Part shown: positions 10,339 to 18,004 of the stretch, piece by piece
Layout of the letters: each line of letters begins with the position of its first letter
How positions within the stretch are numbered: position 1 is the first letter of the stretch
Program-made: the position numbers and the translations under genes
Assembly (NCBI GenBank): GCA_014885115.2
Contig: WKLE02003173.1
Location: forward strand, 1-18,567
Length of the DNA: 18,567 nucleotides
Source of the DNA: Asterionellopsis glacialis
Lineage: Eukaryota; Bacillariophyta; Plagiogrammaphyceae; Rhaphoneidales; Asterionellopsidaceae
Direction: 5' to 3'
Notes under the pieces: model-generated
Told to the model about the DNA's origin: nothing
Databases searched by the model: none
What the model saw: the letters and a program-made list of their open reading frames with translations, nothing else

Positions 10339-11511
10339 TTATTGAGCATAAGCTAGAGTGAGATTCTTTTGATTGGTACCAGGCAACACTTCATCTTCTG
10401 TGATTTCCTGTACAACAACATGATCCTTTTGTACTTGTTGCTGTGATGATTCTTTCGTACTACGGTCACGTGTCCATTTGTAAATCCCACCACGTTGATG
10501 AAACATGTCATGATCAAATCCTGCTTGACTCAAGGCTCGTTCCACACCTACTTGTAAAATGCTTTCCGAAGGTACTTTACCACCTTGAGAACAATCCAAG
10601 AAGCGCAATTCTTCATCTAATAATAAGTATGAGTTTTGCATAACATCATTTGGTTCAGGTATAAAGGCTGGTTGGTCTGCATGACGTTGACAAAAGGTAT
10701 CAAATTGTGTCTTGGTAACTTGTAAATCGAAGGCATTTCGTAAATCACCATTCATTCCCGAGTTTTCACCTTTTAGTATCAATACTTGAAAGACTTTCCA
10801 TCGGTAGGGATCTAATTGTGTAATGTGTGCATTCATATCTTCCTTATAATTGTGAGAACATACGACTGTATTTAGCTTAAACAAAATATCATGTTGAGTA
10901 CATAATTCACGGACACGCAACATACGATCAATGTGCTTGTTGTTGGCATCACCACCCCGTCCAATCAAGGCATTGGTTTCAGGATGAAAACTATCGACAC
11001 TGACACCCAAAACATCAACAAATTGTCCATATTCCTTCATCCATTTCGATTGGATTAAGGATCCATTACTAATGATGGAAACTGCCATTCCCAAATCATG
11101 CGAAGCGTATTTGACAAGTTCACCCAACAATTGAGGATTCATGAATGGTTCACCACCTGCAAAATTTATTTTTTCTGTCCCTGCTTGTTTTAATAATTCT
11201 AACCCGAGTTGAGCTTCTCCCAAATTTAATTTGTTGGTATTTTTTTGAGTATGAAAACAAAATTTACATTTGTAATTACATTCACGGGATACAAAGTAAT
11301 TGACAGATTTCACACGATCTGCAATACTCATTGCACGTGGTGCATTAGTATTAGTATTGTGAGGACGATTCGATGGTGACGCAGGAGATACGGATAAGGC
11401 CAATGTGGTCGTTATGGTTCTAGGTATCATGGTAGTGGTGGTGGTGGTCGTCGTCGTCATGACAACGAAAAGGACGCGAAGGAATAATACAATTCTTTGA
11501 TTGGTTTTCAT
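10339..11511 (-). CDS. RSAD2: Viperin (RSAD2) orthologue, radical SAM ddhCTP synthase
   Basis: The 390-residue ORF starts at an ATG at 11509-11511. The radical SAM cluster CNYKCKFCF supplies Cys78, Cys82 and Cys85. Further viperin signatures are EKINFAGGEPF (113-123), SNGS (148-151), VSVDSFHPE, ALIGRG, YRWKVFQ (236-242) followed by ILKGEN, and near the C-terminus AGFDHDMF with RGGIYKW. These match animal viperin almost block for block. Known viperins use SAM to make 3'-deoxy-3',4'-didehydro-CTP from CTP, a terminator of viral RNA synthesis. The N-terminus has a short hydrophobic run (IVLFLRVLFVVM) and a Thr9 repeat before the catalytic core at about 60; it may be a membrane anchor or targeting leader. 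About 45 residues extend past the usual end, which finishes in LAYAQ rather than the terminal Trp of animal viperins. It is tail-to-tail with the CMPK2-like gene. Confidence 0.95.
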   Translation of the reverse strand: MKTNQRIVLFLRVLFVVMTTTTTTTTTMIPRTITTTLALSVSPASPSNRPHNTNTNAPRAMSIADRVKSVNYFVSRECNYKCKFCFHTQKNTNKLNLGEAQLGLELLKQAGTEKINFAGGEPFMNPQLLGELVKYASHDLGMAVSIISNGSLIQSKWMKEYGQFVDVLGVSVDSFHPETNALIGRGGDANNKHIDRMLRVRELCTQHDILFKLNTVVCSHNYKEDMNAHITQLDPYRWKVFQVLILKGENSGMNGDLRNAFDLQVTKTQFDTFCQRHADQPAFIPEPNDVMQNSYLLLDEELRFLDCSQGGKVPSESILQVGVERALSQAGFDHDMFHQRGGIYKWTRDRSTKESSQQQVQKDHVVVQEITEDEVLPGTNQKNLTLAYAQ

Positions 11512-11784
11512 CTTGCTTGTTATTTGTGAATAGAACGTGTGTTCAACTTTGTTCTTTGCGTCTCGTCGTCGTCGTCGTCTTTAGTCATAAAATCTTTGTG
11601 TTTGCTCTCAAAGGCGACCCGACCCCCCAAGGAAAAGGTGAGTACTGTAGCCGCCGATCCACAGTTCCGCCGTGATTTTGATTGGCATCTTGCAACTCGG
11701 AGTCTCCAACGTAGATAGATACTGTCTGTACGTATTGTATGTACGAGCAGATACCAACCCACCGTCTCGTATGGAGAAATATAG

Positions 11785-11811
11785 TGAGTAGAGACGTCGT
11801 AGAGACACTCT
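11785..11811 (-). promoter_or_regulatory. Paired GTCTCTAC element upstream of viperin
   Basis: Read in the viperin orientation, the stretch contains TGTCTCTACG followed at once by ACGTCTCTACT. It lies about 275-300 nt upstream of the ATG. The second unit includes CGTCTCTACT, identical to 7028-7037 upstream of the CMPK2-like gene. It is a candidate co-regulatory site. Confidence 0.4.
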
Positions 11812-11821
11812 GTACAGTAGA

Positions 11822-11915
11822 TACCAGGTATGCTTCTAATTTTAGGCGGCGGGCGGGCTAGTCCCTAGAGTCGTATTTTATATTAATACCTCTTGTACAG
11901 GTAGGGTACCTGGTA
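11822..11915. repeat. Two TACCWGGTA cores upstream of viperin
   Basis: TACCAGGTA occurs at 11822-11830 and TACCTGGTA at 11907-11915, the same core that is clustered at 235-446 and seen once at 16446. Confidence 0.6.
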
Positions 11916-11963
11916 ATGTCTGTCTGTACTAGGCACTGTAGGTCCTGCAGGCGAAAAATCATA

Positions 11964-12930
11964 AATAATGAACTTGAACTTGACAATGACATACCCATGG
12001 TAGAATTGGACGCAGTAATCAGTAAAGCAGGGAATCGGAAAGCACCAGGAAAATCAGGCATCCCCACCAAGAACCCCTAAAAAAGCTACCAATCAATGCA
12101 AAAAATGAACTACTAACAATATTTCAGAACTTTTCAATGGCAAATCTGACCCACAGAAGAGTGAGTGGCACACAACTGCACTCAAATGGAAACCCAACAA
12201 ACTGGGGAAGACTATGCCTCAAGGACATGACAGTGAGACTAAAATAGTCAGCACAATATTGAATGCAAGAATATTAAAAATTGTAGCCAAAACAGGAGCA
12301 GAAACACAATACAGATCCCAACCTAGAAGAGGCACCCTCGGCAGAATCTTTGCAGTCAGATCTGCTCTTTAAACTCAAAGATACCACAACACAAAGAAAC
12401 ATGGCCCTTATTCATCAACCTGTTGTTAAGGCATTCGATACAGCAAATCACAAATTATTGATTGAATTACTATAAATATATGGAGCATCCCCCAAAGTTG
12501 GTGAAGCAGTCAAAGCACTCTACTTGAATGTCTTTGTAAACTAAAAACAATTGGCAAAGAACAAATTGAAATCCCTTACACAATTGGATTTCAACAAGGT
12601 GATGCACAACATATGGCACACCAACACTCTTTGTCATATTAATACAAGCATTCACTGAAACACGCAAAGCAAAATGGCATGGGAAATTGAACATCAGCCT
12701 TGTCCAATACAGAGACACGAAGAATACCAAGAACCAAAAAAGCTCCAAGAAAGGGGAACTACTGGCTCAAAACCACAGGTGCAAAGGAATACTACTCAAC
12801 CTAATATACCTACTTTATGTAGACAATGCTGGAATCTTCTTCTTCTTTTTTTTTTTTCAACACAAAAGAAGATATGGTCAATGCCACCAACCTAATCCTC
12901 CAACACTTTAAATCTTTGGACTAAAAATGC
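11964..12930 (+). mobile_element. Decayed LINE-type (non-LTR) reverse transcriptase
   Basis: Conserved reverse-transcriptase blocks occur in the right order but in changing frames. They are: a finger block with VISKAGNRKAPGKSGIPTK near 12006-12074; KKLPINAKNELLTIFQNF; an NWGRLCLKDM block near 12200; KIVSTILNARILKIVAKTG and YRSQPRRGT near 12240-12340; VVKAFDTANHKLL near 12423; IPYTIGFQQGD near 12575; and LLYVDNAGIFF, where the YxDD active site at 12816-12827 reads YVDN. Several stops and frameshifts break it, so it cannot encode an active enzyme. No endonuclease domain, target-site duplication or clean ends were identified. A long T run (about 12845-12860) sits just after the YVDN box. It lies between the divergent viperin and nitroreductase genes. 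Confidence 0.85.
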
Positions 12931-13575
12931 ACATATGTCACAGAACTTACATCCTTTGCACATGTCTAAATGCATGACTTGCAGGGAAGAAAGATGCCTT
13001 GACATTGCCAAACAAGAGACATATCCACAACAGCGACATACGTATTCATATAAATAATAACTAAATTACAATTTACAAATAATTTCTTTTTAAAATTTCT
13101 GTTGTACTTTTAATTACCGTATATGTAGTTTTAATAATCTTGTACGATAAAAATTACATTATTTCTCTTCTTTTTTTTCCTTTTTTCTTCTTTCTCTCTC
13201 CTCTTCTTTCTCTCCTCCTCGCGTAATCAAGTTGCCAACCACTAACACGGGATTTTCGCCCTTTCGGCACTTCGGTGATCTTCTTCTTTGGGGATTGGAC
13301 TCCAATCGGCGTCGCATGACTGAAATCCTGTGAAAGGGTTAACCCCGACACGATCGTGTGTTTTTAACCACAAAACACGTTGAGCTTCTCAGGTTTGGTG
13401 TCTCGTCAAGGTTTAACTCGAGATCTCCCACCGCCGTCTTTCCTTGAAAATTATAACCTCCCATCGAAACCTTGTTGCAACATATTGTGTGGTATTGTAT
13501 ACATATTTTGTGTGGTGTGCACTTTTTATTACAATAACTCATCTGTCAAGCCAAAAATTGTGATAAGAGACAACC
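12931..13575 (+). promoter_or_regulatory. Upstream region of the nitroreductase gene
   Basis: The left part may be the tail of the LINE relic. A long pyrimidine-rich tract at about 13157-13220 is followed by higher-GC sequence up to the ATG. No gene is supported; the ORFs at 13154-13351 and 13339-13542 on the minus strand and 13380-13691 on the plus strand are low-complexity or shadow frames. Confidence 0.4.
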
Positions 13576-14853
13576 ATGAGTGGAGCCGGTGCACATTTAT
13601 TCCGTTCACATATAATGCAACAGTTTGCAACTGCGGCACGAGGACAATCACGTCCTCCATTGGCATTGTTTGGTATTTCAGGACAAGATGAAGAAGTCAA
13701 CACCAACAAGAATGGTGCTGCTGCTGGTGATAGCAATGGCAATATCGATCATCACCGTAGGAGAGCAGTAGGTATAGGATACTCACAAACCAATTCTACT
13801 AGTACAAGAGATGATTCTTCTCCAGGTCGTACTACAAGTACTGTCAATTATAATTCTCGTCTGAGCCATCACCATAATACTGCAAATGATACTACTGGTG
13901 CTGTCGCTTATAATGCTTCTCCTAACAACAAGAACAACACTACTCTGGCAAGAATGTATTCTACTGCCAGTACGACGTCTACGCTAACGACAAGCCATGC
14001 CGCACCACCCAAGCGAACAACATCATCATCGTCCACAGTAACAACAAAACATTCTACACAACAACGACAAAATCAAAAACCTAACATTCGTCACTTTACA
14101 TCTTTGGATTCTGATCATAATATGCAGCAGCAGGAGAATGAAAAGTCGCCTAGCACCACGGAAACCAGCAAAATGATGCAATCACTCATCATGTCTCGTC
14201 GTACAATATTTGCCTTTGAACCTTCTTCCTCCTCGTCGTCCATGAAGGAATCCTTAGACCGTGCTATACAATGTGGTTTAAATGCACCTAATCACAAGAA
14301 GACAGAACCTGTGAAATTTAAACGTCTCTTATCGCCCACCTCGACCACCACTGCATTAGCTCAAATTGCCTATCAAGTCAAATTACGTAAGAACCCTACA
14401 TGTGAAAATAATCAACGATTAGCCCAACGTAAATTTGACAAATGGAATACCATACCTGGATTCTTAGTTGCTTTGGTCAGTGGACAACCCAATCAACAAC
14501 AAGAACAACCACAAGAAGAATTATCATTATCATCCAATAACAACAAGAACAACGACGATACCAATGACAAATTTGAAACATTACCATTTGTAGGACCATC
14601 TACGGAGCGACAATTAGAAGATTATGCTGCAACATGTGCAGCTATACAAAATATTATGTTGTCCTTGCATGCTGAAGGTGTTGGGTCTAAATGGGCAACT
14701 GGACCTGTCATACGAACACGTGCATTTCGTTCGTTAATAAAGGCTCAACCAGATGAAATGGTTGTAGGGTTATTAATGGTTGGATATCCACAACGTATTC
14801 CTAAACCACCACGTCGATTGAAATCTATGGAGGAATTATTGGAAGATTTGTAG
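13576..14853 (+). CDS. Nitroreductase-family flavoprotein with long low-complexity N-terminus (425 aa)
   Basis: The ATG lies in a good context (CAACCATGA). Residues 1-195 are Asn/Thr/Ser/His-rich with no domain; the first 35 residues are basic with few acids and could be an organelle-targeting leader. The enzyme core starts at about 200 with IMSRRTIFAFEPS, then LNAPNHKKTEPVKFKRLL (235-252), EDYAATCAAIQNIMLSLHAEGVGSKWATG (348-376, with GVGSKW the flavin-side loop) and VVGLLMVGYPQ (396-406). This pattern is that of small YdjA-like nitroreductases, which bind FMN and reduce substrates with NAD(P)H. A Gln/Asn-rich insertion (about 303-335) interrupts the core. Substrate and location are unknown. 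It is divergent from viperin across 2 kb and convergent with GET1; a functional tie to viperin is not shown. Confidence 0.85.
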   Translation: MSGAGAHLFRSHIMQQFATAARGQSRPPLALFGISGQDEEVNTNKNGAAAGDSNGNIDHHRRRAVGIGYSQTNSTSTRDDSSPGRTTSTVNYNSRLSHHHNTANDTTGAVAYNASPNNKNNTTLARMYSTASTTSTLTTSHAAPPKRTTSSSSTVTTKHSTQQRQNQKPNIRHFTSLDSDHNMQQQENEKSPSTTETSKMMQSLIMSRRTIFAFEPSSSSSSMKESLDRAIQCGLNAPNHKKTEPVKFKRLLSPTSTTTALAQIAYQVKLRKNPTCENNQRLAQRKFDKWNTIPGFLVALVSGQPNQQQEQPQEELSLSSNNNKNNDDTNDKFETLPFVGPSTERQLEDYAATCAAIQNIMLSLHAEGVGSKWATGPVIRTRAFRSLIKAQPDEMVVGLLMVGYPQRIPKPPRRLKSMEELLEDL

Positions 14854-15155
14854 ATCATAATATTTGGTTGGTGAGTTAGTTTGTCAGATAATTGTTCGAT
14901 GCTGATATGATTAATAAGGGGATGAAAGTAAAGGTCGAAACTGGAGTACAGCAGTAAAGACAGGAAGAACAGAGTTAAACAGATTTTTTCCAACATTTTT
15001 ATGTTTAAAATAAGATTTTTGCAACAGTTTTTTGTCTACATTCCAGCACACAGAACTGTATTGTTCCGTAAAGGTAGTTTGTAAGACCCGAAAACCTTTA
15101 CCATTTTCTGTCTATGTACTACCCACACTCATGATTGCTTTTGGTTTTGGTTTTT
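14854..15155. other. Convergent intergenic region, nitroreductase and GET1-like genes
   Basis: About 300 nt between two stop codons, expected to hold both 3' UTRs. No RNA gene or ORF of note was seen. Confidence 0.6.
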
Positions 15156-15776
15156 TTACAAAAGTACTTCGATGCAATCAATGAATTTTCCTACCGTAAC
15201 TTGAGAGGACCATAAAACAGCAAGTGCACCAATACTCCCACGAGCATTGGGGATTCCTAATCTAGAAATTTTCACACCAAATCCAACATAGGATATAGGA
15301 AACATGATGGTATTCAAAAATGCTACAGCTCGATCATCGCTATTTAATGCATCTTCACCATCCAAGTCTTCACGATCGACACGCATCCCATCAATCGTCA
15401 ACATGGGGATACCATAATAGACACAAAAGACAAGTAAGTAAACAGCTAATCCTGAATACTTGACCATTCTAGCAACCTTATCAGTCCTTGTTTGGAATAA
15501 CTCTTGTTGTTTTTCTAATTCTTTTTCCTTGGCCAATACCTGACGCTCTAATTTAGATGTTTCCACAAACGCAGCTTGTCCCAAACGACGTTTTCGAGCT
15601 GTTTCATATTGAAGCTCTTTCAATTCAAGTTCCAATGTTACCATGGAGGATGACTTTGATTTACCAACATGTGCTAGCGTCCTGGATATAATTTCATACA
15701 CAGTCCCTAATCCCAACAGTATCATGATATCTGATGGACGAATTTGTCCGACTGGAATGGACGGATGAGGAATCAT
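15156..15776 (-). CDS. GET1: GET1/WRB-like tail-anchored protein insertion receptor subunit (206 aa)
   Basis: The first ATG is at 15774-15776; the frame is open a little further, but only from a TTG. The protein has a hydrophobic segment at about 17-36, a charged Leu-rich coiled coil at about 45-100 with an LERQVLAKEKELEKQQELF heptad-like run, a second membrane segment at about 107-126, and hydrophobic segments at about 150-168 and 182-203. This topology and length match the CHD5/WRB/Get1 family, the ER-membrane receptor that takes tail-anchored proteins from the Get3/TRC40 ATPase through its coiled coil. The call rests on architecture and general sequence character rather than a catalytic motif. 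The gene is intronless and shows no low-complexity insertions, unlike its neighbours. Confidence 0.8.
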   Translation of the reverse strand: MIPHPSIPVGQIRPSDIMILLGLGTVYEIISRTLAHVGKSKSSSMVTLELELKELQYETARKRRLGQAAFVETSKLERQVLAKEKELEKQQELFQTRTDKVARMVKYSGLAVYLLVFCVYYGIPMLTIDGMRVDREDLDGEDALNSDDRAVAFLNTIMFPISYVGFGVKISRLGIPNARGSIGALAVLWSSQVTVGKFIDCIEVLL

Positions 15777-16430
15777 TTTTTGGTAAATTTCTCTCTTTTG
15801 ACTGTACTTCAATATTTATGCTATCTTTTGTTTTTTTATCACTGACTAATCAAACTCAGATTGTATAGATCGTTATACACGTTGCTCTTGTTGTTGCTTT
15901 GTAAAATGACAATAACGCAGTAAGACAATTTCGAGTTCTCATCCATAGCCATGATGTGTACTCGTACGGTCGAAAAGAATCGATCCACCAGGCGCTCAAA
16001 AAAAAGAAGAGGGAGGCACGGTTGTTGAAAAACCACCCTACGGTGACGAAACTGTAGACCCTGATACCATGGTCCCAAATGGGACAAAAACAGACGATCA
16101 ACGAACTGAGACAGACGAAGTCTCCTGGTACAAACATGTAGAAATCTACACATAATGCTCTTTTTCCATCTCCAGAGCAACAACAGCAAAACGACACAAA
16201 TGAAACTCGACAATGATGACAATAATGTCACCCTTTCCTCACTTCATTATTATTTTATAAAAGTAACCAAAATGATCTCATCAGTACCTCCTAATCACCA
16301 TCGACGTGTGGTGAAAAGAAATCATGATCAACCAAGGAGTACAAGGCACAGGGGTGTTTTTCAGCTTTTGGATGCAGTGGACGTATATATGACATGAGTA
16401 TGCATTTTTTAATTTATTATCAAATATATT
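15777..16430 (-). other. Upstream region of the GET1-like gene
   Basis: This should contain the GET1 leader and promoter. Overlapping ORFs on both strands (15839-16231 and 15856-16197 minus, 16155-16397 plus) have no recognisable domains and I treat them as chance frames. Confidence 0.45.
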
Positions 16431-16432
16431 AG

Positions 16433-16511
16433 TAGAGGAATAGTATACCAGGTACTCCTCTATTGCACTGTATGTTCTATTTAATAGTAGAGGAGTATAC
16501 CGTACTCCTCT
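16433..16511. repeat. Two related hairpin-forming repeats
   Basis: The first copy has TAGAGGA (16433-16439) and TCCTCTA (16456-16462) around a TACCAGGTA core at 16446-16454. The second has perfect 9-bp arms, AGAGGAGTA (16489-16497) and TACTCCTCT (16503-16511). The copies share the arms and a GTATACC centre, so they look like duplicates of one short palindromic element. Confidence 0.75.
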
Positions 16512-16694
16512 TCTTATATGCTTGGCACATGTAACATGGAGTATGCTAATAGAATTTATTACTCCAACAGCAATTCACACAATTGTATCTGATGTAAGTG
16601 TACAAAATAATAGAAGTATGAGGTATAGATTTTAAAAACTAATACCCCTCTTATTACATGTACAATACAGTACTTGTACATGCTGTAAGAGATA

Positions 16695-16717
16695 AATCCC
16701 TGCAATTTGCAGGGATT
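16695..16717. repeat. Perfect 23-nt palindrome with nearby hairpins
   Basis: AATCCCTGCAA (16695-16705) and TTGCAGGGATT (16707-16717) are exact reverse complements around one base. Just downstream, CCATCC/GGATGG (about 16743-16765) and GGGG/CCCC around CTTCA can also pair. The cluster could fold as RNA or mark the end of a mobile element. It fits no tRNA or snRNA consensus I know. Confidence 0.75.
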
Positions 16718-16799
16718 AACTTGTACCCGGGTTAAAGAGCCACCATCCAGACATTAAGGATGGGGGCTTCACCCCTCAGGGTTGTTGGCCAGTGACAAG

Positions 16800-17219
16800 A
16801 AAGGTACATTAGAGGAATCCTCTTAATCAAATTGTTATTTTGGTCCTTTTGCCCACCATCTCCCTCCACCAATCAATAATCTTCCAACTCTGTACAATAT
16901 GTACCTGAGCGTACACACAAGTTGTCTTTGCTGCAACAACAAAAATTGGATGACAACTGCAACGACAATGACAAGAACAGCAATTACTCAAAAAAAATGA
17001 TAGAAGGTAGGTGATACCAGTTTGACATGTTATTCTATTGTTATTATTTTGTCTCGCATCTTTTTGGGGTCACCCTGTTATCAGGTGTCCAAAGACGTCT
17101 CATCTGTTTTGTACAGGCACTTGCTTGCTGTTACCAATGCTAGCTGATACTCTATCCATCACCTTGCTGATGACATTCCCAGCCTCCCTCAACTTCTCCA
17201 CACCTCTAAATAAGACACC
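16800..17219. other. Gene-free stretch
   Basis: No supported gene. The plus-strand frame 17038-17259 is a hydrophobic reading without domain signature. Confidence 0.4.
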
Positions 17220-17552
17220 ATGCACATTAGGTTTGGATTTTCAAGAAAATTTGGCATGAAAGAAAGGATCAAAGGAAGAAATCATTCACAAATAAATTGT
17301 AATGAAGTCCAAGTTAAAGTAGAGGAAATAAAGAAAAAAAGGAAAAGCAAAGTGACAAAACAAGGAACAAGGAAGAAGACAAGACTTGAGGAGGAAGCAA
17401 TTTAAAAGAGAATACAAAGACTAAGGGCAAGGGAAAGCATATTACTATTTGAAGTTCCAGTGGGCAAAATTGAGAGTATATGTGATCAGGTAAAAAGAGA
17501 GTGCAGGACAAATATTGCTGGAACTGTTTCTGCTACCACTACAAATACATAA
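17220..17552 (+). pseudogene. Broken lysine-rich ORF of unknown family
   Basis: A frame starting at ATG 17220 is very Lys/Glu-rich and meets a TAA at 17403-17405. It then continues in the same frame with protein-like sequence (RLRARESILLFEVPVGK) to a TAA at 17550-17552. The single internal stop suggests a decayed gene, perhaps part of a mobile element, but a chance frame is possible. Family unknown. Confidence 0.35.
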
Positions 17553-17618
17553 TAAATAACAAACAATAAGCTGGCATCCAATAAAAACACTACTAGGGCA
17601 GGTTATGTATTATAATTG

Positions 17619-17948
17619 CTATTGTATTGTATTTTCACCTACAACATCTGCAAATGCACCTGTGTTTAGTAAGTTGTTCTGTAGATACTGTAAACTAAGA
17701 AAACAGTTATAGTTACAATGAACAATATTCAAGCTGTAGTAATGTTCAATCCCACGGCATATTGTCAATGTTTCTAAAGAAAGAATGTTCCATTTTTGTA
17801 TTGATGAGTTAACCATTGCAAGATATAGCATGGGAGTCCATGTCTGAGGCATGGTTACAACTACTGAAATAGTTCCATCATCATTTTCTTCATCATCCAT
17901 TATTGTTACAGTACTAGTGGAAAAGGCATAAATTGTAACATCCATGTC
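17619..17948 (-). CDS. Hypothetical short ORF (109 aa)
   Basis: The frame runs from the first ATG at 17946-17948 to 17619. It has an acidic patch (MDDEENDDG) and ends in a Leu/Asn-rich half with no recognised domain. Strand and neighbours do not form a clear unit. It may be a chance frame or a fragment of the decayed element that fills the right end. Confidence 0.2.
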   Translation of the reverse strand, partial: DMDVTIYAFSTSTVTIMDDEENDDGTISVVVTMPQTWTPMLYLAMVNSSIQKWNILSLETLTICRGIEHYYSLNIVHCNYNCFLSLQYLQNNLLNTGAFADVVGENTIQ

Positions 17949-18004
17949 TATCAAACCTGAACCATCATTTCTTTTCTTCAATTGCCTTCAATAATTCTGT
18001 TGGG

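Larger units (their letters stand above)
11512..11963 (-). promoter_or_regulatory. Upstream region of viperin
   Basis: This region holds the viperin 5' leader and promoter. It includes a GTC/GAC trinucleotide tract near 11562-11580, the paired GTCTC element, and two TACCWGGTA cores at 11822-11830 and 11907-11915. The short ORFs here (for example 11520-11762, minus) have no recognisable domain. Confidence 0.45.

Noticed and set aside
9885..10349. 154-residue minus-strand ORF after viperin
   Set aside because: It overlaps the viperin stop in another frame, has no domain and a Lys-rich tail; most likely 3' UTR.
15839..16397. Overlapping ORFs on both strands upstream of GET1
   Set aside because: No recognisable domain, and the frames shadow one another.
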